Below, one piece after another: positions 8,250 to 17,697 of a stretch of DNA of 64,000 bases. Position numbers and translations under genes: made by a program. The stretch is from Bacteroides caecigallinarum. GTDB lineage: Bacteria; Bacteroidota; Bacteroidia; Bacteroidales; Bacteroidaceae. The stretch's first letter is position 1; the number at the start of each line of letters is the position of its first letter. The notes under the pieces are model-generated. The model saw nothing but the letters and a program-made list of their open reading frames with translations, ran no database searches and was not told the DNA's origin. The DNA lies in NCBI RefSeq assembly GCF_016902295.1, contig NZ_JACJLQ010000001.1, forward strand, positions 62,001 through 126,000. The letters run 5' to 3'.

Positions 8250-9434
8250 ATGATGGAAAAAACTTGGAGATGGTTTGGAAAGAAGGATAAGATTACCCTT
8301 TCCATGCTGCGTCAGATAGGAGTAGAAGGAATAGTAACAGCTTTGCATGATGTTCCAAACGGTGAGATTTGGACTGTTGAGGCTATCAACGATTTGAAGT
8401 CGTATATCGAATCATACGGATTGAGATGGTCGGTAGTTGAAAGTCTTCCTGTTTGTGAAGCAATAAAATATGCAGGTCCAGAACGTGACCAATTAATTGA
8501 AAATTATAAAGTGAGTCTTGCTAATCTTGGTAAATGTGGTGTAAAGACTGTATGTTACAACTTTATGCCTGTTATCGACTGGGTCAGAACAGACTTGCAG
8601 CATCCTTGGGCAGACGGAACAAGCTCATTGTATTATGACAGAGTCCGCTTTGCTTATTTTGATGTGAAGATTCTTCAGCGTGAAGGTGCTGAGAAGGATT
8701 ATTCAGATGAAGAACTTCGTAAGGTGGAAGAGCTGGACAAGGTTATTACCGAAGCTGAAAAGGATGAACTTATTGATGCTATCATCGTTAAGACCCAGGG
8801 ATTTGTAAACGGAAATATTCGTGAGGGTGACAAGAATCCGGTTGCGATATTCAAACGTCTGCTTTCTCTTTATAAAGGTATAGACAGAGACGCATTGCGT
8901 GAGAATATGCGTTACTTCCTTGCCGCGATAATGCCGGTGTGCGAGGAGTATGGAGTAAACATGTGTGTACATCCTGACGACCCTCCTTTCCAGATTCTTG
9001 GATTGCCTCGTATTGTTACAAACGAGGAAGATATAGCATGGTTCCTCAATGCTGTTGACAATCCTCATAACGGATTGACTTTCTGTGCCGGATCATTGAG
9101 TGCGGGCGAACATAACGACACTCGCGAGCTTGCTAAGAAATTTGCCAAACGTACTCATTTCGTGCATCTACGCAGTACAGCAGCCATGCCTGGAGGTAAC
9201 TTTATCGAAAGCACCCATCTGTCTGGACGCGGACATCTGATTGACCTTATCAGAATTTTTGAGAAGGAAAATCCTGGATTGCCTATGCGTGTTGACCACG
9301 GACGCATGATGCTTGGCGACGAAGACAAAGGCTACAATGCCGGATATTCATTCCACGGACGTATGCTTGCATTAGGCCAGGTAGAAGGCATGATGGCTGT
9401 AGTGGAAGACGAAATGAAAAATGGATTAGTATAA
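8250..9434 (+). CDS. uxuA: Mannonate dehydratase
   Basis: UxuA removes water from D-mannonate to give 2-keto-3-deoxy-D-gluconate. The 394-residue length matches the family. The N-terminus KTWRWFGKKDKITLSMLRQ, the LPVCEAIK segment, and the metal-site region NMCVHPDDPPF (about 237-247, His241) are characteristic, as is the C-terminal MRVDHGRMMLGDE. Two consecutive ATG codons occur at 8250 and 8253; either may be used. The gene is the second in the glucuronate operon, and its product would go to KDG kinase and aldolase encoded elsewhere. Confidence 0.97.
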   Translation: MMEKTWRWFGKKDKITLSMLRQIGVEGIVTALHDVPNGEIWTVEAINDLKSYIESYGLRWSVVESLPVCEAIKYAGPERDQLIENYKVSLANLGKCGVKTVCYNFMPVIDWVRTDLQHPWADGTSSLYYDRVRFAYFDVKILQREGAEKDYSDEELRKVEELDKVITEAEKDELIDAIIVKTQGFVNGNIREGDKNPVAIFKRLLSLYKGIDRDALRENMRYFLAAIMPVCEEYGVNMCVHPDDPPFQILGLPRIVTNEEDIAWFLNAVDNPHNGLTFCAGSLSAGEHNDTRELAKKFAKRTHFVHLRSTAAMPGGNFIESTHLSGRGHLIDLIRIFEKENPGLPMRVDHGRMMLGDEDKGYNAGYSFHGRMLALGQVEGMMAVVEDEMKNGLV

Positions 9435-9446
9435 AAGATAATGAAT

Positions 9447-9507
9447 AATTAAAAATTAAGAATTAATAATGTCGTACCCACCCATTATTAATTCTTAATT
9501 TTTAATT
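9447..9507. repeat. Perfect 25-bp AT-rich inverted repeat (uxuA-exuT gap)
   Basis: Arms 9447-9471 and 9483-9507 are exact reverse complements around an 11-base loop. The arms are built of ATTAA words, with a G or C at the inner edge. It sits within an operon and has no terminator T tract specific to one strand. Confidence 0.8.
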
Positions 9508-9524
9508 CTTAATTGAATAATACC

Positions 9525-11000
9525 ATGAATACACAAGATAATAGTATGAAAATGACAAATTACCGTTGGATGATTTGTATGATGCTTTTCATTGCAACAA
9601 CGGTAAACTATATGGACAGACAGGTCCTTTCACTTACATGGAAGGATTTTATCGCTCCTGAATTTAACTGGACGGATGCAAATTACGGAACAATAGCAGG
9701 TTTCTTTTCTATACTGTATTCTATCAGTATGCTTTTCGTAGGAAAGTTTGTTGATAAGATTGGAACAAAAAAAGGTTATTTGTGGGCCATAGGTATATGG
9801 TCTGTGGGTGCCTGTCTTCACACTTTCTGCGGAATAGTTACTGCCGGAATATCTACTGGTACATGGGCTTTTACTTTCGAAGGTGCGCGTGAGGCTATCG
9901 AGGCTGCCGAAACTGCAGGTACAGTGATATGGAGTGTATCGACCGTAAGTATATGGCTTTTCCTTGCCGCACGTTCCATACTGGCAGTAGGAGAGTCTGG
10001 TAACTTCCCTTGCGCCATAAAGGTGACTGCCGAATATTTCCCTAAGAAAGACCGTGCTTTCGCAACCAGTGTGTTCAATGCCGGAGCACAGCTTGGTGCC
10101 TTGCTCGCACCTTTCACCATTCCTGTCATAGCGCGTTATATGGGTTGGGAAATGTCATTCCTTATCATCGGTGCTTTAGGTTTCTTCTGGATGGGATTTT
10201 GGGTAAGAATGTATGATGCTCCTTCAAAGCACAAGAAGGTGAACAAGGCTGAACTTGAATATATTGAGCAGGACCGTCTGGCAGAAGCTAAGGATACTGC
10301 AAGCTCTGAAACGGAAGAGAAGAAAGAAAAAGGCATAAGTCTGTGGAAATGCTTTACTTTCCGTCAGACATGGGCTGTGATATTCGGTCGTTGCCTTCCT
10401 GACGGTGTGTGGTGGTTCTTCCTTTTCTGGGCACCTGCATACGTAAAGGATGTTTATGGATACAGTTCGGACTCTACTATGGGTATGCTGCTTATCTTTA
10501 CATTATACCTGATATCTATGCTGTCTATTATCGGTGGTTATCTGCCTACTGTGTTTATCACACGCCTTGGTATGAACCCGTTTGCTGGACGTATGCGTGC
10601 TATGCTTATATTCTCGCTATTCCCTTTGCTCGGACTCTTTGCACAGCCATTAGGAAACATTTCATGTTGGTTCCCTATTATTATTATAGGTATAATAGGA
10701 GCGGCTCACCAGAGCTGGAGTGCTAACACATATACTGTGGTAAGCGATATGTTTCCAAAATCTGCAGTAGCTACTGTAACGGGTATAGGTGGTATGGCAG
10801 GTGGTATAGGCAGTTTGCTGTTTAATCAGGGTTCGGGTATCCTGTTTACATATTCCAAAGAAACAAATATGTCTTTTATGGGATTCGAAGGCATACACGC
10901 CGGCTATATGATAGTATTCCTTATAGCTTCAGTGGCTTATCTGTTCAGCTGGATAATGATAAAGATACTTGTTCCGAAATATAAGATAATAGAAGTGTGA
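9525..11000 (+). CDS. exuT: Hexuronate MFS transporter, anion:cation symporter family (ExuT-like)
   Basis: This is a membrane transporter of the ACS branch of the major facilitator superfamily, about 491 residues from the ATG at 9525. A TTG at 9513 is a poorer start. The first helix region (ATTVNYMDRQVLSLTW) and the segment NFPCAIKVTAEYFPKKDRAFATSVFNAG are typical of hexuronate/hexonate porters. Around 12 hydrophobic segments are visible. An extra polar stretch (about residues 105-135, TWAFTFEGAREAIEAAET) separates early helices and is longer than in the enterobacterial protein. It lies between uxuA and uxaC, so D-glucuronate is the probable substrate. Confidence 0.9.
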   Translation: MNTQDNSMKMTNYRWMICMMLFIATTVNYMDRQVLSLTWKDFIAPEFNWTDANYGTIAGFFSILYSISMLFVGKFVDKIGTKKGYLWAIGIWSVGACLHTFCGIVTAGISTGTWAFTFEGAREAIEAAETAGTVIWSVSTVSIWLFLAARSILAVGESGNFPCAIKVTAEYFPKKDRAFATSVFNAGAQLGALLAPFTIPVIARYMGWEMSFLIIGALGFFWMGFWVRMYDAPSKHKKVNKAELEYIEQDRLAEAKDTASSETEEKKEKGISLWKCFTFRQTWAVIFGRCLPDGVWWFFLFWAPAYVKDVYGYSSDSTMGMLLIFTLYLISMLSIIGGYLPTVFITRLGMNPFAGRMRAMLIFSLFPLLGLFAQPLGNISCWFPIIIIGIIGAAHQSWSANTYTVVSDMFPKSAVATVTGIGGMAGGIGSLLFNQGSGILFTYSKETNMSFMGFEGIHAGYMIVFLIASVAYLFSWIMIKILVPKYKIIEV

Positions 11001-11003
11001 TAT

Positions 11004-11114
11004 TAGTTCTTTAGTTTTTAAGTTTTTCAGTTGGTTATTATCAACAAGCTGACAACCTTACAACCAAAGATCAACGAAGTTAAACTCATAAACTCATAAA
11101 CTTACAAACTCAAA
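11004..11114. repeat. Intra-operon AT-rich hairpin repeat (exuT-uxaC gap)
   Basis: TTCTTTAGTTTTTAAG words on the left and AACTCATAAACTTACAAACT words on the right flank a centre containing TTATTATCAACAAGC. The arms are imperfectly complementary. It has the same design as the repeat at 8150-8248. Confidence 0.6.
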
Positions 11115-12521
11115 ATGAAAGATTTTATAAACGAAGATTTTCTTCTGCAAAGTGATGTGGCAAAGATGCTGTATCATGAACATGCGGAAAAGATGCCTAT
11201 CATAGACTATCATTGCCATCTAAATCCGAAAATGATAGCGGATGATTATAAGTTCAGTTCAATAACCGAAATATGGCTTGGCGGCGACCATTATAAATGG
11301 CGTGCGATGCGTGCCAATGGTGTGGATGAAAAATATATTACAGGTAAGGAAACTTCCGACTGGGAAAAGTTTGAAAAATGGGCTGAGACTGTTCCTTATA
11401 CTTTGCGTAACCCACTTTATCACTGGACTCACCTTGAACTGAAAACGGCTTTCGGTATTGGTGAAACATTGAATCCGGCTTCAGCGAGAAGAATTTACGA
11501 GAAATGTAATGAAAAGCTCGCTACTCCGGAGTTCTCGGCATGCGGATTGATGAGAAGGTACAATGTTGAGTCTGTCTGTACTACTGACGACCCTATAGAT
11601 TCCCTTGAGTATCATAAGGCTATAGCTGATTCCGGATTTGAAATAAAAGTCCTTCCTACATGGCGTCCCGACAAGGCTATGAACGTAACTACAGCAGCCG
11701 AATACAGGGCATATCTGGAAAAACTTTCACAGGCTAGTGGCGTGACAATCTCCAAGTTTGATGATTTGGTTGAGGCTTTGAAAGTGCGTCATCAGTATTT
11801 TGCCGACCACGGATGTAAGCTTGCCGACCACGGTCTTGCTGATATACCTGCTGCTGATTATACTATGGCTGAAATATCAGCGATATTCGACAAGGTATAT
11901 GGCGGTAATGAACTGACTAAGGACGAAAAAACAAAATATCAGACAGCCCTGTTGATTATCCTTTCCGAGATGAATGCAGAGGCTGGATGGACACAGCAGT
12001 ATCATTACGGACCGTTGCGTAACACAAATTCAAGAATGATGGCCAAGCTTGGTCCTGATACAGGCTTTGATACTATCGGCGATTTCAGATGTGCTGAGGC
12101 CATGGTTAAGATTTTCGACCGTCTGAACTCAGAAGGTAAGCTGGCAAAGACAATACTCTATAATATTAATCCGTCGGAGAATGATATGGTGGCTGCAATG
12201 ATAGCCAACTATCAGGACGGAAGTGTGCCGGGCAAGATGCAGTTCGGTTCAGGCTGGTGGTTCAACGACCAGATGGGAGGAATGCTCCGCCAGATGAATG
12301 CCTTGTCTGAACAGGGCTTGTTGAGCCGTTTTGTTGGTATGCTTACAGACTCGCGTTCGTTCCTTTCATATCCTCGTCATGAATATTTCCGCAGAATCTT
12401 GTGTAATATGATTGGTAATGACGTGGTGAACGGAATACTTCCGGAATCGGAAATGGGAAGAATAAAAGGTATGATAGAAGATATCTGCTATTGCAATGCC
12501 AAGAGTTATCTTAATCTTTAA
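11115..12521 (+). CDS. uxaC: Glucuronate/uronate isomerase
   Basis: UxaC isomerises D-glucuronate to D-fructuronate (and D-galacturonate to D-tagaturonate). The 468-residue length matches. The amidohydrolase-type HxH motif is visible in DYHCHL (31-36), followed by SITEIWLGGDHYKWRAMR, CTTDDP, VLPTWRPD and the C-terminal GMLTDSRSFLSYPRHEYFRR. It is the last gene of the operon and is followed by a strong hairpin. With the SDR and UxuA it completes the glucuronate to KDG route. UxaA and UxaB of the galacturonate branch are absent from this cluster. Confidence 0.97.
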   Translation: MKDFINEDFLLQSDVAKMLYHEHAEKMPIIDYHCHLNPKMIADDYKFSSITEIWLGGDHYKWRAMRANGVDEKYITGKETSDWEKFEKWAETVPYTLRNPLYHWTHLELKTAFGIGETLNPASARRIYEKCNEKLATPEFSACGLMRRYNVESVCTTDDPIDSLEYHKAIADSGFEIKVLPTWRPDKAMNVTTAAEYRAYLEKLSQASGVTISKFDDLVEALKVRHQYFADHGCKLADHGLADIPAADYTMAEISAIFDKVYGGNELTKDEKTKYQTALLIILSEMNAEAGWTQQYHYGPLRNTNSRMMAKLGPDTGFDTIGDFRCAEAMVKIFDRLNSEGKLAKTILYNINPSENDMVAAMIANYQDGSVPGKMQFGSGWWFNDQMGGMLRQMNALSEQGLLSRFVGMLTDSRSFLSYPRHEYFRRILCNMIGNDVVNGILPESEMGRIKGMIEDICYCNAKSYLNL

Positions 12522-12539
12522 GAGATAATTGAAAAAAAT

Positions 12540-12583
12540 ACAGCCGCCGTATTACCGGAAATCCCGGATAATGCGGCGGCTGT
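12540..12583. terminator. Bidirectional terminator of uxaC and sufE
   Basis: Arms of about 19-20 bases (12540-12558 and 12564-12583) form a stem with a G+C-rich base of ten perfect pairs. An A run lies before it and a T-rich stretch after it. It sits between convergent stop codons. Confidence 0.8.
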
Positions 12584-12604
12584 TATTTTGTGTTGTGGTT
12601 GTTC

Positions 12605-13030
12605 TCAAGCGTTTTTAGCTTTGAAAGCCAGTGCGTACATACGCATCTGTTTCACCATTGCAAGAAGTCCGTTGCTTCTTGTAGGCGAAAGATGTTCTTT
12701 CAGTCCGATCTTCTCAATGAAGTACAAATCGGATTCTAGTATCTCGTCAGGAGTATGTCCTGACACTACTTTTATGAGGAGGGCAATGATACCTTTTACA
12801 ATCAAAGCATCACTTTCTGCCTGGAATATTATCTTTCCGTCTTCCATATCAGCCTGAAGCCATACACGGCTTTGGCAACCGTCAATAAGGTTCTGGTCTG
12901 TCTTATATTCCGGATTGAGCGGTTCCTGTTCGTTTCCAAGATCTATCAAAAGCTGGTACTTGTCCATCCAATCATCGAAATCGCTGAATTCTTCTATTAC
13001 TTCGTCCTGAAGTTCGTTTATTGTTTTCAT
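12605..13030 (-). CDS. sufE: SufE-family sulfur acceptor protein
   Basis: SufE accepts persulfide sulfur from the cysteine desulfurase SufS and passes it to the SufBCD scaffold for Fe-S cluster assembly in the cytosol. The 141-residue length is normal. The active cysteine is Cys52 in the conserved GCQSRVW segment (51-57). The C-terminal LSPTRSNGLLAMVKQMR is also typical. It is the last gene of the rsfS-ftsH-cdsA-M28-sufE run, 18 bases after the peptidase gene. No other suf gene is nearby. Confidence 0.95.
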   Translation of the reverse strand: MKTINELQDEVIEEFSDFDDWMDKYQLLIDLGNEQEPLNPEYKTDQNLIDGCQSRVWLQADMEDGKIIFQAESDALIVKGIIALLIKVVSGHTPDEILESDLYFIEKIGLKEHLSPTRSNGLLAMVKQMRMYALAFKAKNA

Positions 13031-13048
13031 CGTTATTTTGCTTTTATG

Positions 13049-14059
13049 TTATTTCTCATTGTAAATCACCTGGAGAACTGTCTGTCCTACTGCCTGTAGA
13101 GTGGCACGGTCTATATTCTCCATCGTATCATCTATGGTATGCCATGTAGGGTTAAATCCTGTATCGCTGTTGGTATCGTAATGAATGATATCTACACACG
13201 GGATTTGTCTGAAACGGTTCACATATATATGGTCGTCTGTTATTTCTCCGCCTTTTTCTTTTATGAATGTGTTGCCGTAGCCAAGTTCGTGTGCCGCATT
13301 CCAGATTTTCTTCATTACATTGTTGGCTGTGCGCTGTGAATATCCCTCATAATAGAAAGTTGCATTTTTACCTCCTACCATGTCAAGAAGTATTCCGTAG
13401 CGTGCCTTGTAGTTTGATACATGAGGAATTCTTCCCCAGTATTGCGAGCCCAGACACCATGTGTCTGCCTTATAGTTTCCCTGATAGAACTCAGGAATAC
13501 CGTAATCTTCGGCGTCGAAAAAGGCTATATCAATGCCTATTGCCGGAGATTGCTTTTGAATCTGTCTGGCTATTTCAAGCAATACACCTACACCGCTGGC
13601 TCCGTCATTGGCTCCGTCTATGGCTGTATGATGGTATTTTTCCTCGTCGTAGTCGGCATATGGACGGCTGTCCCAATGTGCAAAAAGTATTACTCTCTTC
13701 TTTGCTTCAGGATTGTATGCTCCTATTATGTTGCGGGATTTTAGAAGCGTACCGTCGTACGCGACAAGGTCTGCATATTGGTTATATACCTTCGCTCCGA
13801 AACGTTCAAGTTCAGAAGCCAGATAGTCACCGCATTCTTTGTGCGCTTTAGTATTGGGTACGCGTGGTCCGAAATCTACCTGAGCTTTTACGTAACTGTA
13901 AGCACTGTCGGCATTGAATGTAGGAGCCTGTACTTCTAAGGCTGATTCTTCTTCTTTTATTGATGAGCCGTCACTCTTTTTGCTGCTTCCGCATGCTGTA
14001 ACTGATACTGTGTATAAAATAATCAGTGAACCTGAAAAAAGTTTTCCTATTATATTCAT
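13049..14059 (-). CDS. M28-family lipoprotein, probable glutaminyl-peptide cyclotransferase
   Basis: The protein has 336 residues from the ATG at 14059; a start at 14098 would add 13 residues ahead of the signal. It has a lipobox with Cys23 (SVTAC), so it is predicted to be anchored and to act outside the cytoplasm. The M28 metal-site motifs are FAHWDSRP (127-133), DGANDGASG (148-156) and FFDAEDYG (180-187). A late DIIHYD...WHTIDD follows. This combination fits the animal-type glutaminyl cyclases known in Porphyromonas, Prevotella and Parabacteroides, which convert N-terminal Gln to pyroglutamate after signal-peptide cleavage. An aminopeptidase role is the alternative. Confidence 0.85.
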   Translation of the reverse strand: MNIIGKLFSGSLIILYTVSVTACGSSKKSDGSSIKEEESALEVQAPTFNADSAYSYVKAQVDFGPRVPNTKAHKECGDYLASELERFGAKVYNQYADLVAYDGTLLKSRNIIGAYNPEAKKRVILFAHWDSRPYADYDEEKYHHTAIDGANDGASGVGVLLEIARQIQKQSPAIGIDIAFFDAEDYGIPEFYQGNYKADTWCLGSQYWGRIPHVSNYKARYGILLDMVGGKNATFYYEGYSQRTANNVMKKIWNAAHELGYGNTFIKEKGGEITDDHIYVNRFRQIPCVDIIHYDTNSDTGFNPTWHTIDDTMENIDRATLQAVGQTVLQVIYNEK

Positions 14060-14085
14060 TTTTACTTGATTATTTGTTATAAAAA

Positions 14086-14130
14086 AATCATTAATCAACC
14101 TTTGGAGTCAATTAATGATTGTTGATTAAT
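14086..14130. other. Mutually exclusive hairpins in the cdsA-M28 gap
   Basis: The segment 14086-14099 can pair either with 14111-14120 (AATCATTAAT/ATTAATGATT) or with 14121-14130 (ATTAATCAAC/GTTGATTAAT). The two ten-base pairings share bases on one side. No coding sequence lies here. A regulatory role is possible but unproven. Confidence 0.4.
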
Positions 14131-14139
14131 AGTCTATTA

Positions 14140-14979
14140 TTATAATAAAGAAATAATATACAAATAAAGTACTGCTGCCGGTATTGCCATAAGAGTGCTG
14201 TCGAATCTGTCTAACATGCCTCCATGTCCTGGCAGAATGTTACCAGAGTCTTTAATGCCAATTTTTCGCTTTATTAATGACTCTACCAAGTCGCCCCAAG
14301 TACCGAATACCACTACCGTGAGTGATAATCCAATCCATTCGGCAATAGACAGTATCGGGAAGTACATTGATATTATTATAGCAGCTATTATACTGAAGAT
14401 TCCTCCACCGAATGAACCTTCCCACGATTTTTTAGGAGATATACGTTCGAACAGTCTATGCTTTCCGAATAGTACTCCGGCGCAATATGCTCCACTGTCG
14501 TTTACCCATGTAAAAATGAATATTGAAAGTGGTAATATAGGATTGTAAACGGATATGCTTTCTCCTTCGGAAGTCTGAAACGCAATGACATTTAATAATG
14601 CGAACGGCAATGCGATATACATTTGCGACATCAGGGAGTATGCGATATTGTTTACCGGATTATCTCTTTTCAGATACAATTCGCTGATCATAATATACAT
14701 TATCAGGAATAAATATGGTATCAATATTTCATTGTTTCCCGGTGATATGCCGAGATATGCAAATCCGAAAAATAGAAATACTGCAGCCAACATGTTTATT
14801 GGCTTGTTTATCTGTGCAAACCCGCTTTTATGAATGATATTCCCAAATTCATTTACAGTCAAAGCACATATTATAGCAAATAACACAGAAAATGTGATAG
14901 GACCACCTAATATACATCCTACTAATACGGCTACGAAGATAGCACCTGTTAATGCTCTTGTTATAAAATTACTTTTCAT
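14140..14979 (-). CDS. cdsA: Phosphatidate cytidylyltransferase
   Basis: CdsA makes CDP-diacylglycerol from phosphatidic acid and CTP in the inner membrane, the precursor of the phospholipids. The 279-residue protein has about seven hydrophobic segments, the conserved WVNDSGAYCAG and SPKKSWEGSFGG regions, and the C-terminal family signature, IKRKIGIKDSGNILPGHGG followed by MLDRFDS. It follows ftsH by 49 bases in the same direction, the usual order in Bacteroidales. Confidence 0.96.
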   Translation of the reverse strand: MKSNFITRALTGAIFVAVLVGCILGGPITFSVLFAIICALTVNEFGNIIHKSGFAQINKPINMLAAVFLFFGFAYLGISPGNNEILIPYLFLIMYIMISELYLKRDNPVNNIAYSLMSQMYIALPFALLNVIAFQTSEGESISVYNPILPLSIFIFTWVNDSGAYCAGVLFGKHRLFERISPKKSWEGSFGGGIFSIIAAIIISMYFPILSIAEWIGLSLTVVVFGTWGDLVESLIKRKIGIKDSGNILPGHGGMLDRFDSTLMAIPAAVLYLYIISLL

Positions 14980-15028
14980 GGCTTTGGGAATATTATTATA
15001 TCCTATAATTCAGTTTTAACAAAAACTT

Positions 15029-17044
15029 TTATTCAGCGACAGTATTGTTGTTTACGTTGTTTTCTTCTTTCTTGTTTGGAAGCGCACTGGTCGCATTTTC
15101 TTCTTTATGTTCTATACTTTTTTTCTCTTCGTTTTCACTTTCAGCCATTATTTCTTCTGAACGTGAAGCCCAAGGGCGCTTTCCGAATATTGCTTCAACA
15201 TCTTCGGCAAAGATTACTTCTTTTTCAATCAGTAACTCAGCAAGGCGGTTATGGCCTTCCTGATGTTCCTTCAGTATTTCTTTTGCGCGTTCATATTGTT
15301 CAGCAATCATCTTCTTTACTTCGCTGTCAATAAGTTCGGCTGTATGTTCGCTATACGGTTTGTTGAAACTGTATTCATCGTTGTTGTAATAGCATAGGTT
15401 CGGGAGTTTGTCGCTCATGCCGGCGTAAGCAATCATGCCGTATGCCTGCTTGGTAACTCTTTCCAAATCGTTCATTGCTCCTGTAGAGATCTGTTTGATG
15501 AACAATTCTTCTGCGGCACGTCCGCCAAGTGTAGCACACATTTCGTCTAACATCTGTTCCTTGGTAGTAATCTGTCTTTCTTCAGGTAAATACCATGCTG
15601 CGCCTAATGCTCTGCCTCGAGGTACGATAGTAACTTTAATCAGAGGATTGGCATACTCAAGAAACCATGAAATAGTGGCATGACCCGCTTCGTGTAAAGC
15701 TATTGATCTTTTTTCGGCAGCAGTCATAACTTTGGTCTTTTTCTCCAAACCACCTACTATTCTGTCTATTGCAGCCATGAAATCATCCTTGCTTACAGAT
15801 GATTTGTCATGTCTTGCGGCAATAAGTGCGGCTTCGTTACAAACATTGGCAATATCCGCACCACTGAAACCTGGAGTCTGGCGTGCAAGTAAATCTATAT
15901 CTACAGTGTTGTCGAGCTTAAGCGGACGAATATGAACCCCGAATACCTCTTTTCTTTCATTAAGGTCCGGCAGGTCAACATGTATTTGTCTGTCGAAACG
16001 TCCGGCTCTTAACAAGGCTTTGTCCAATATATCAGCTCTGTTGGTTGCTGCAAGGATAATAACACCACTGTTAGTACCGAAACCGTCCATCTCAGTAAGC
16101 AGCTGGTTCAGAGTGTTTTCTCTTTCGTCATTACCTCCCATACTTGGATTCTTTCCTCTTGCACGTCCTACAGCATCAATTTCATCAATAAAGATAATGC
16201 AAGGAGCCTTTTCCTTAGCTTGACGGAACAAGTCGCGTACTCTTGAGGCACCTACTCCGACAAACATTTCTACGAAATCGGAACCTGACATTGAGAAGAA
16301 TGGTACATCTGCTTCTCCTGCCACAGCTTTTGCAAGAAGTGTCTTACCTGTTCCCGGAGGACCGACAAGTAATGCGCCTTTAGGAATTTTACCTCCTAAT
16401 TCTGTATATTTTTGTGGCTGTTTCAGGAACTCAACAATTTCCTGAACTTCTTGTTTGGCGGCTGACTGTCCGGCAACATCCTTGAATGTTACTCTGTTTG
16501 CACCTTTTTCAAACAATTGGGCTTTACTTTTGCCTACATTGAATACGTTTCCGGCTCCACCGCCATTACCGGCTCCTCCCATTCGGCGCATAATGAATAT
16601 CCATAGACCTATAAAGAAAATTATAGGTAACAGATTCCAAAACACTACTCCAAAGTAGTCACTGTCTTTTTCATATCTTATAGAGCCGGTAAAGTTCCCG
16701 TTTTTTTGTTCTTCGTCCAAGAACTTATCTAAAGACTCCATTGAACCTATTTGGGTTTTTACGGATGGACTTTTCCCTACTTTTGTAGCATCTTTCTTGA
16801 ATACATCAACTATGTTTTCAGGTTTGATGTACATTTCTACAGAGTTGTTGTCGTATGCAATGATTTTGTCTGCATATCCTTTACTTACCATATCCTTAAA
16901 TTCAGTATAAGTTATTTCCTTGCTCATACTGCCTTCGTCGCTGGTAAAATATAAATAGCCTATAAACAATGCTATTATTATGTATAGCCAGCTTAGGTTT
17001 GGTCTTGGCATATTGATTTTTTGCTTATTCGAATTATTGTTCAT
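15029..17044 (-). CDS. ftsH: ATP-dependent zinc metalloprotease FtsH
   Basis: FtsH is the membrane-bound AAA protease that degrades unstable membrane and regulatory proteins. The 671-residue protein has two transmembrane helices (about 18-34 and 133-151) enclosing a periplasmic domain. Walker A is GPPGTGKT (228-235) and Walker B FIDEID (285-290). The second region of homology is around 334-353, and the zinc motif is HEAGH (451-455). A glycine-rich stretch (155-165) follows the second helix and a charged, Glu/Asn-rich tail ends the protein. It lies 28 bases after rsfS and probably shares its promoter. Confidence 0.98.
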   Translation of the reverse strand: MNNNSNKQKINMPRPNLSWLYIIIALFIGYLYFTSDEGSMSKEITYTEFKDMVSKGYADKIIAYDNNSVEMYIKPENIVDVFKKDATKVGKSPSVKTQIGSMESLDKFLDEEQKNGNFTGSIRYEKDSDYFGVVFWNLLPIIFFIGLWIFIMRRMGGAGNGGGAGNVFNVGKSKAQLFEKGANRVTFKDVAGQSAAKQEVQEIVEFLKQPQKYTELGGKIPKGALLVGPPGTGKTLLAKAVAGEADVPFFSMSGSDFVEMFVGVGASRVRDLFRQAKEKAPCIIFIDEIDAVGRARGKNPSMGGNDERENTLNQLLTEMDGFGTNSGVIILAATNRADILDKALLRAGRFDRQIHVDLPDLNERKEVFGVHIRPLKLDNTVDIDLLARQTPGFSGADIANVCNEAALIAARHDKSSVSKDDFMAAIDRIVGGLEKKTKVMTAAEKRSIALHEAGHATISWFLEYANPLIKVTIVPRGRALGAAWYLPEERQITTKEQMLDEMCATLGGRAAEELFIKQISTGAMNDLERVTKQAYGMIAYAGMSDKLPNLCYYNNDEYSFNKPYSEHTAELIDSEVKKMIAEQYERAKEILKEHQEGHNRLAELLIEKEVIFAEDVEAIFGKRPWASRSEEIMAESENEEKKSIEHKEENATSALPNKKEENNVNNNTVAE

Positions 17045-17072
17045 GTCGCGTTTAAATGTGAATTAATGATGA

Positions 17073-17432
17073 TTAGTCTAAATCAGGAATTCTTGTCAGT
17101 TTTGCATCAGCCCATAGATGTTCCAGATTATAAAAATCCCTTTGCTCCGGCAGGAATATGTGTGCAACCACATCGTTATAGTCCATTGCAACCCATTGGG
17201 CGTTTTTAGTACCATCAATGGCATAAGGCTTAATGCCGATTTCTTCTCTTAGATGGTCTTTTATTGATTCTGTGATAGCCATTACCTGACTTGGTGAATT
17301 TCCATTGCAGATTATGAAATAATTACAGATAGTGTCTTCTATGTCCGAAAGGTCTGCTATTACAATATTTTTACCTTTTTTTTCTTGAATGCCTTCTACT
17401 AATTTTTCTATTAAATCTTTAGTTTCGTTCAT
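17073..17432 (-). CDS. rsfS: Ribosomal silencing factor RsfS
   Basis: RsfS (Iojap/DUF143) binds ribosomal protein L14 and blocks subunit joining when nutrients are short. The 119-residue length fits. Recognisable segments are NIVIADLSDIEDTICNYFIIC, the SPSQVMAI region, AQWVAMDYNDVVAHIFLPEQRDFYNLEHLWADA. It is the first gene of the run rsfS-ftsH-cdsA-M28-sufE, with a promoter box 45 bases upstream. Confidence 0.95.
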   Translation of the reverse strand: MNETKDLIEKLVEGIQEKKGKNIVIADLSDIEDTICNYFIICNGNSPSQVMAITESIKDHLREEIGIKPYAIDGTKNAQWVAMDYNDVVAHIFLPEQRDFYNLEHLWADAKLTRIPDLD

Positions 17433-17476
17433 TATTCTAAAATATAGACTTTTAAGTTAATATACATAATATATGG

Positions 17477-17484
17477 CAAATATA
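17477..17484 (-). promoter_or_regulatory. -7 box for the rsfS-ftsH operon
   Basis: On the minus strand the sequence is TATATTTG, an exact consensus match 45 bases before the rsfS start. The -33 element is not clear. Confidence 0.45.
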
Positions 17485-17629
17485 CTTGGTTTTCTGTATT
17501 CCACGAAATATAGATAAAGTTTTCTTTTTCTTTTTGTACTTTTTAGAGTGATTTTTGGATTTATCCACTATTTATAAAGGTGTAAAGGTGGATTTATATG
17601 ATTTTTTTTGAAAAAAAACGGAGAAAATG

Positions 17630-17659
17630 TTTGTATGTAATGAAAAAGTTGTACCTTTG
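17630..17659 (+). promoter_or_regulatory. Promoter of the tRNA-Gln pair
   Basis: TTTG (17630-17633) is followed after 18 bases by TACCTTTG (17652-17659), an exact -7 match. It is the best-formed promoter in the window and reads into the tandem tRNAs. The rest of 17433-17697 is AT-rich and empty. Confidence 0.65.
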
Positions 17660-17697
17660 CAGCGTCAAACAGGAAAGGTTGACAAGCAGAGTATAAT

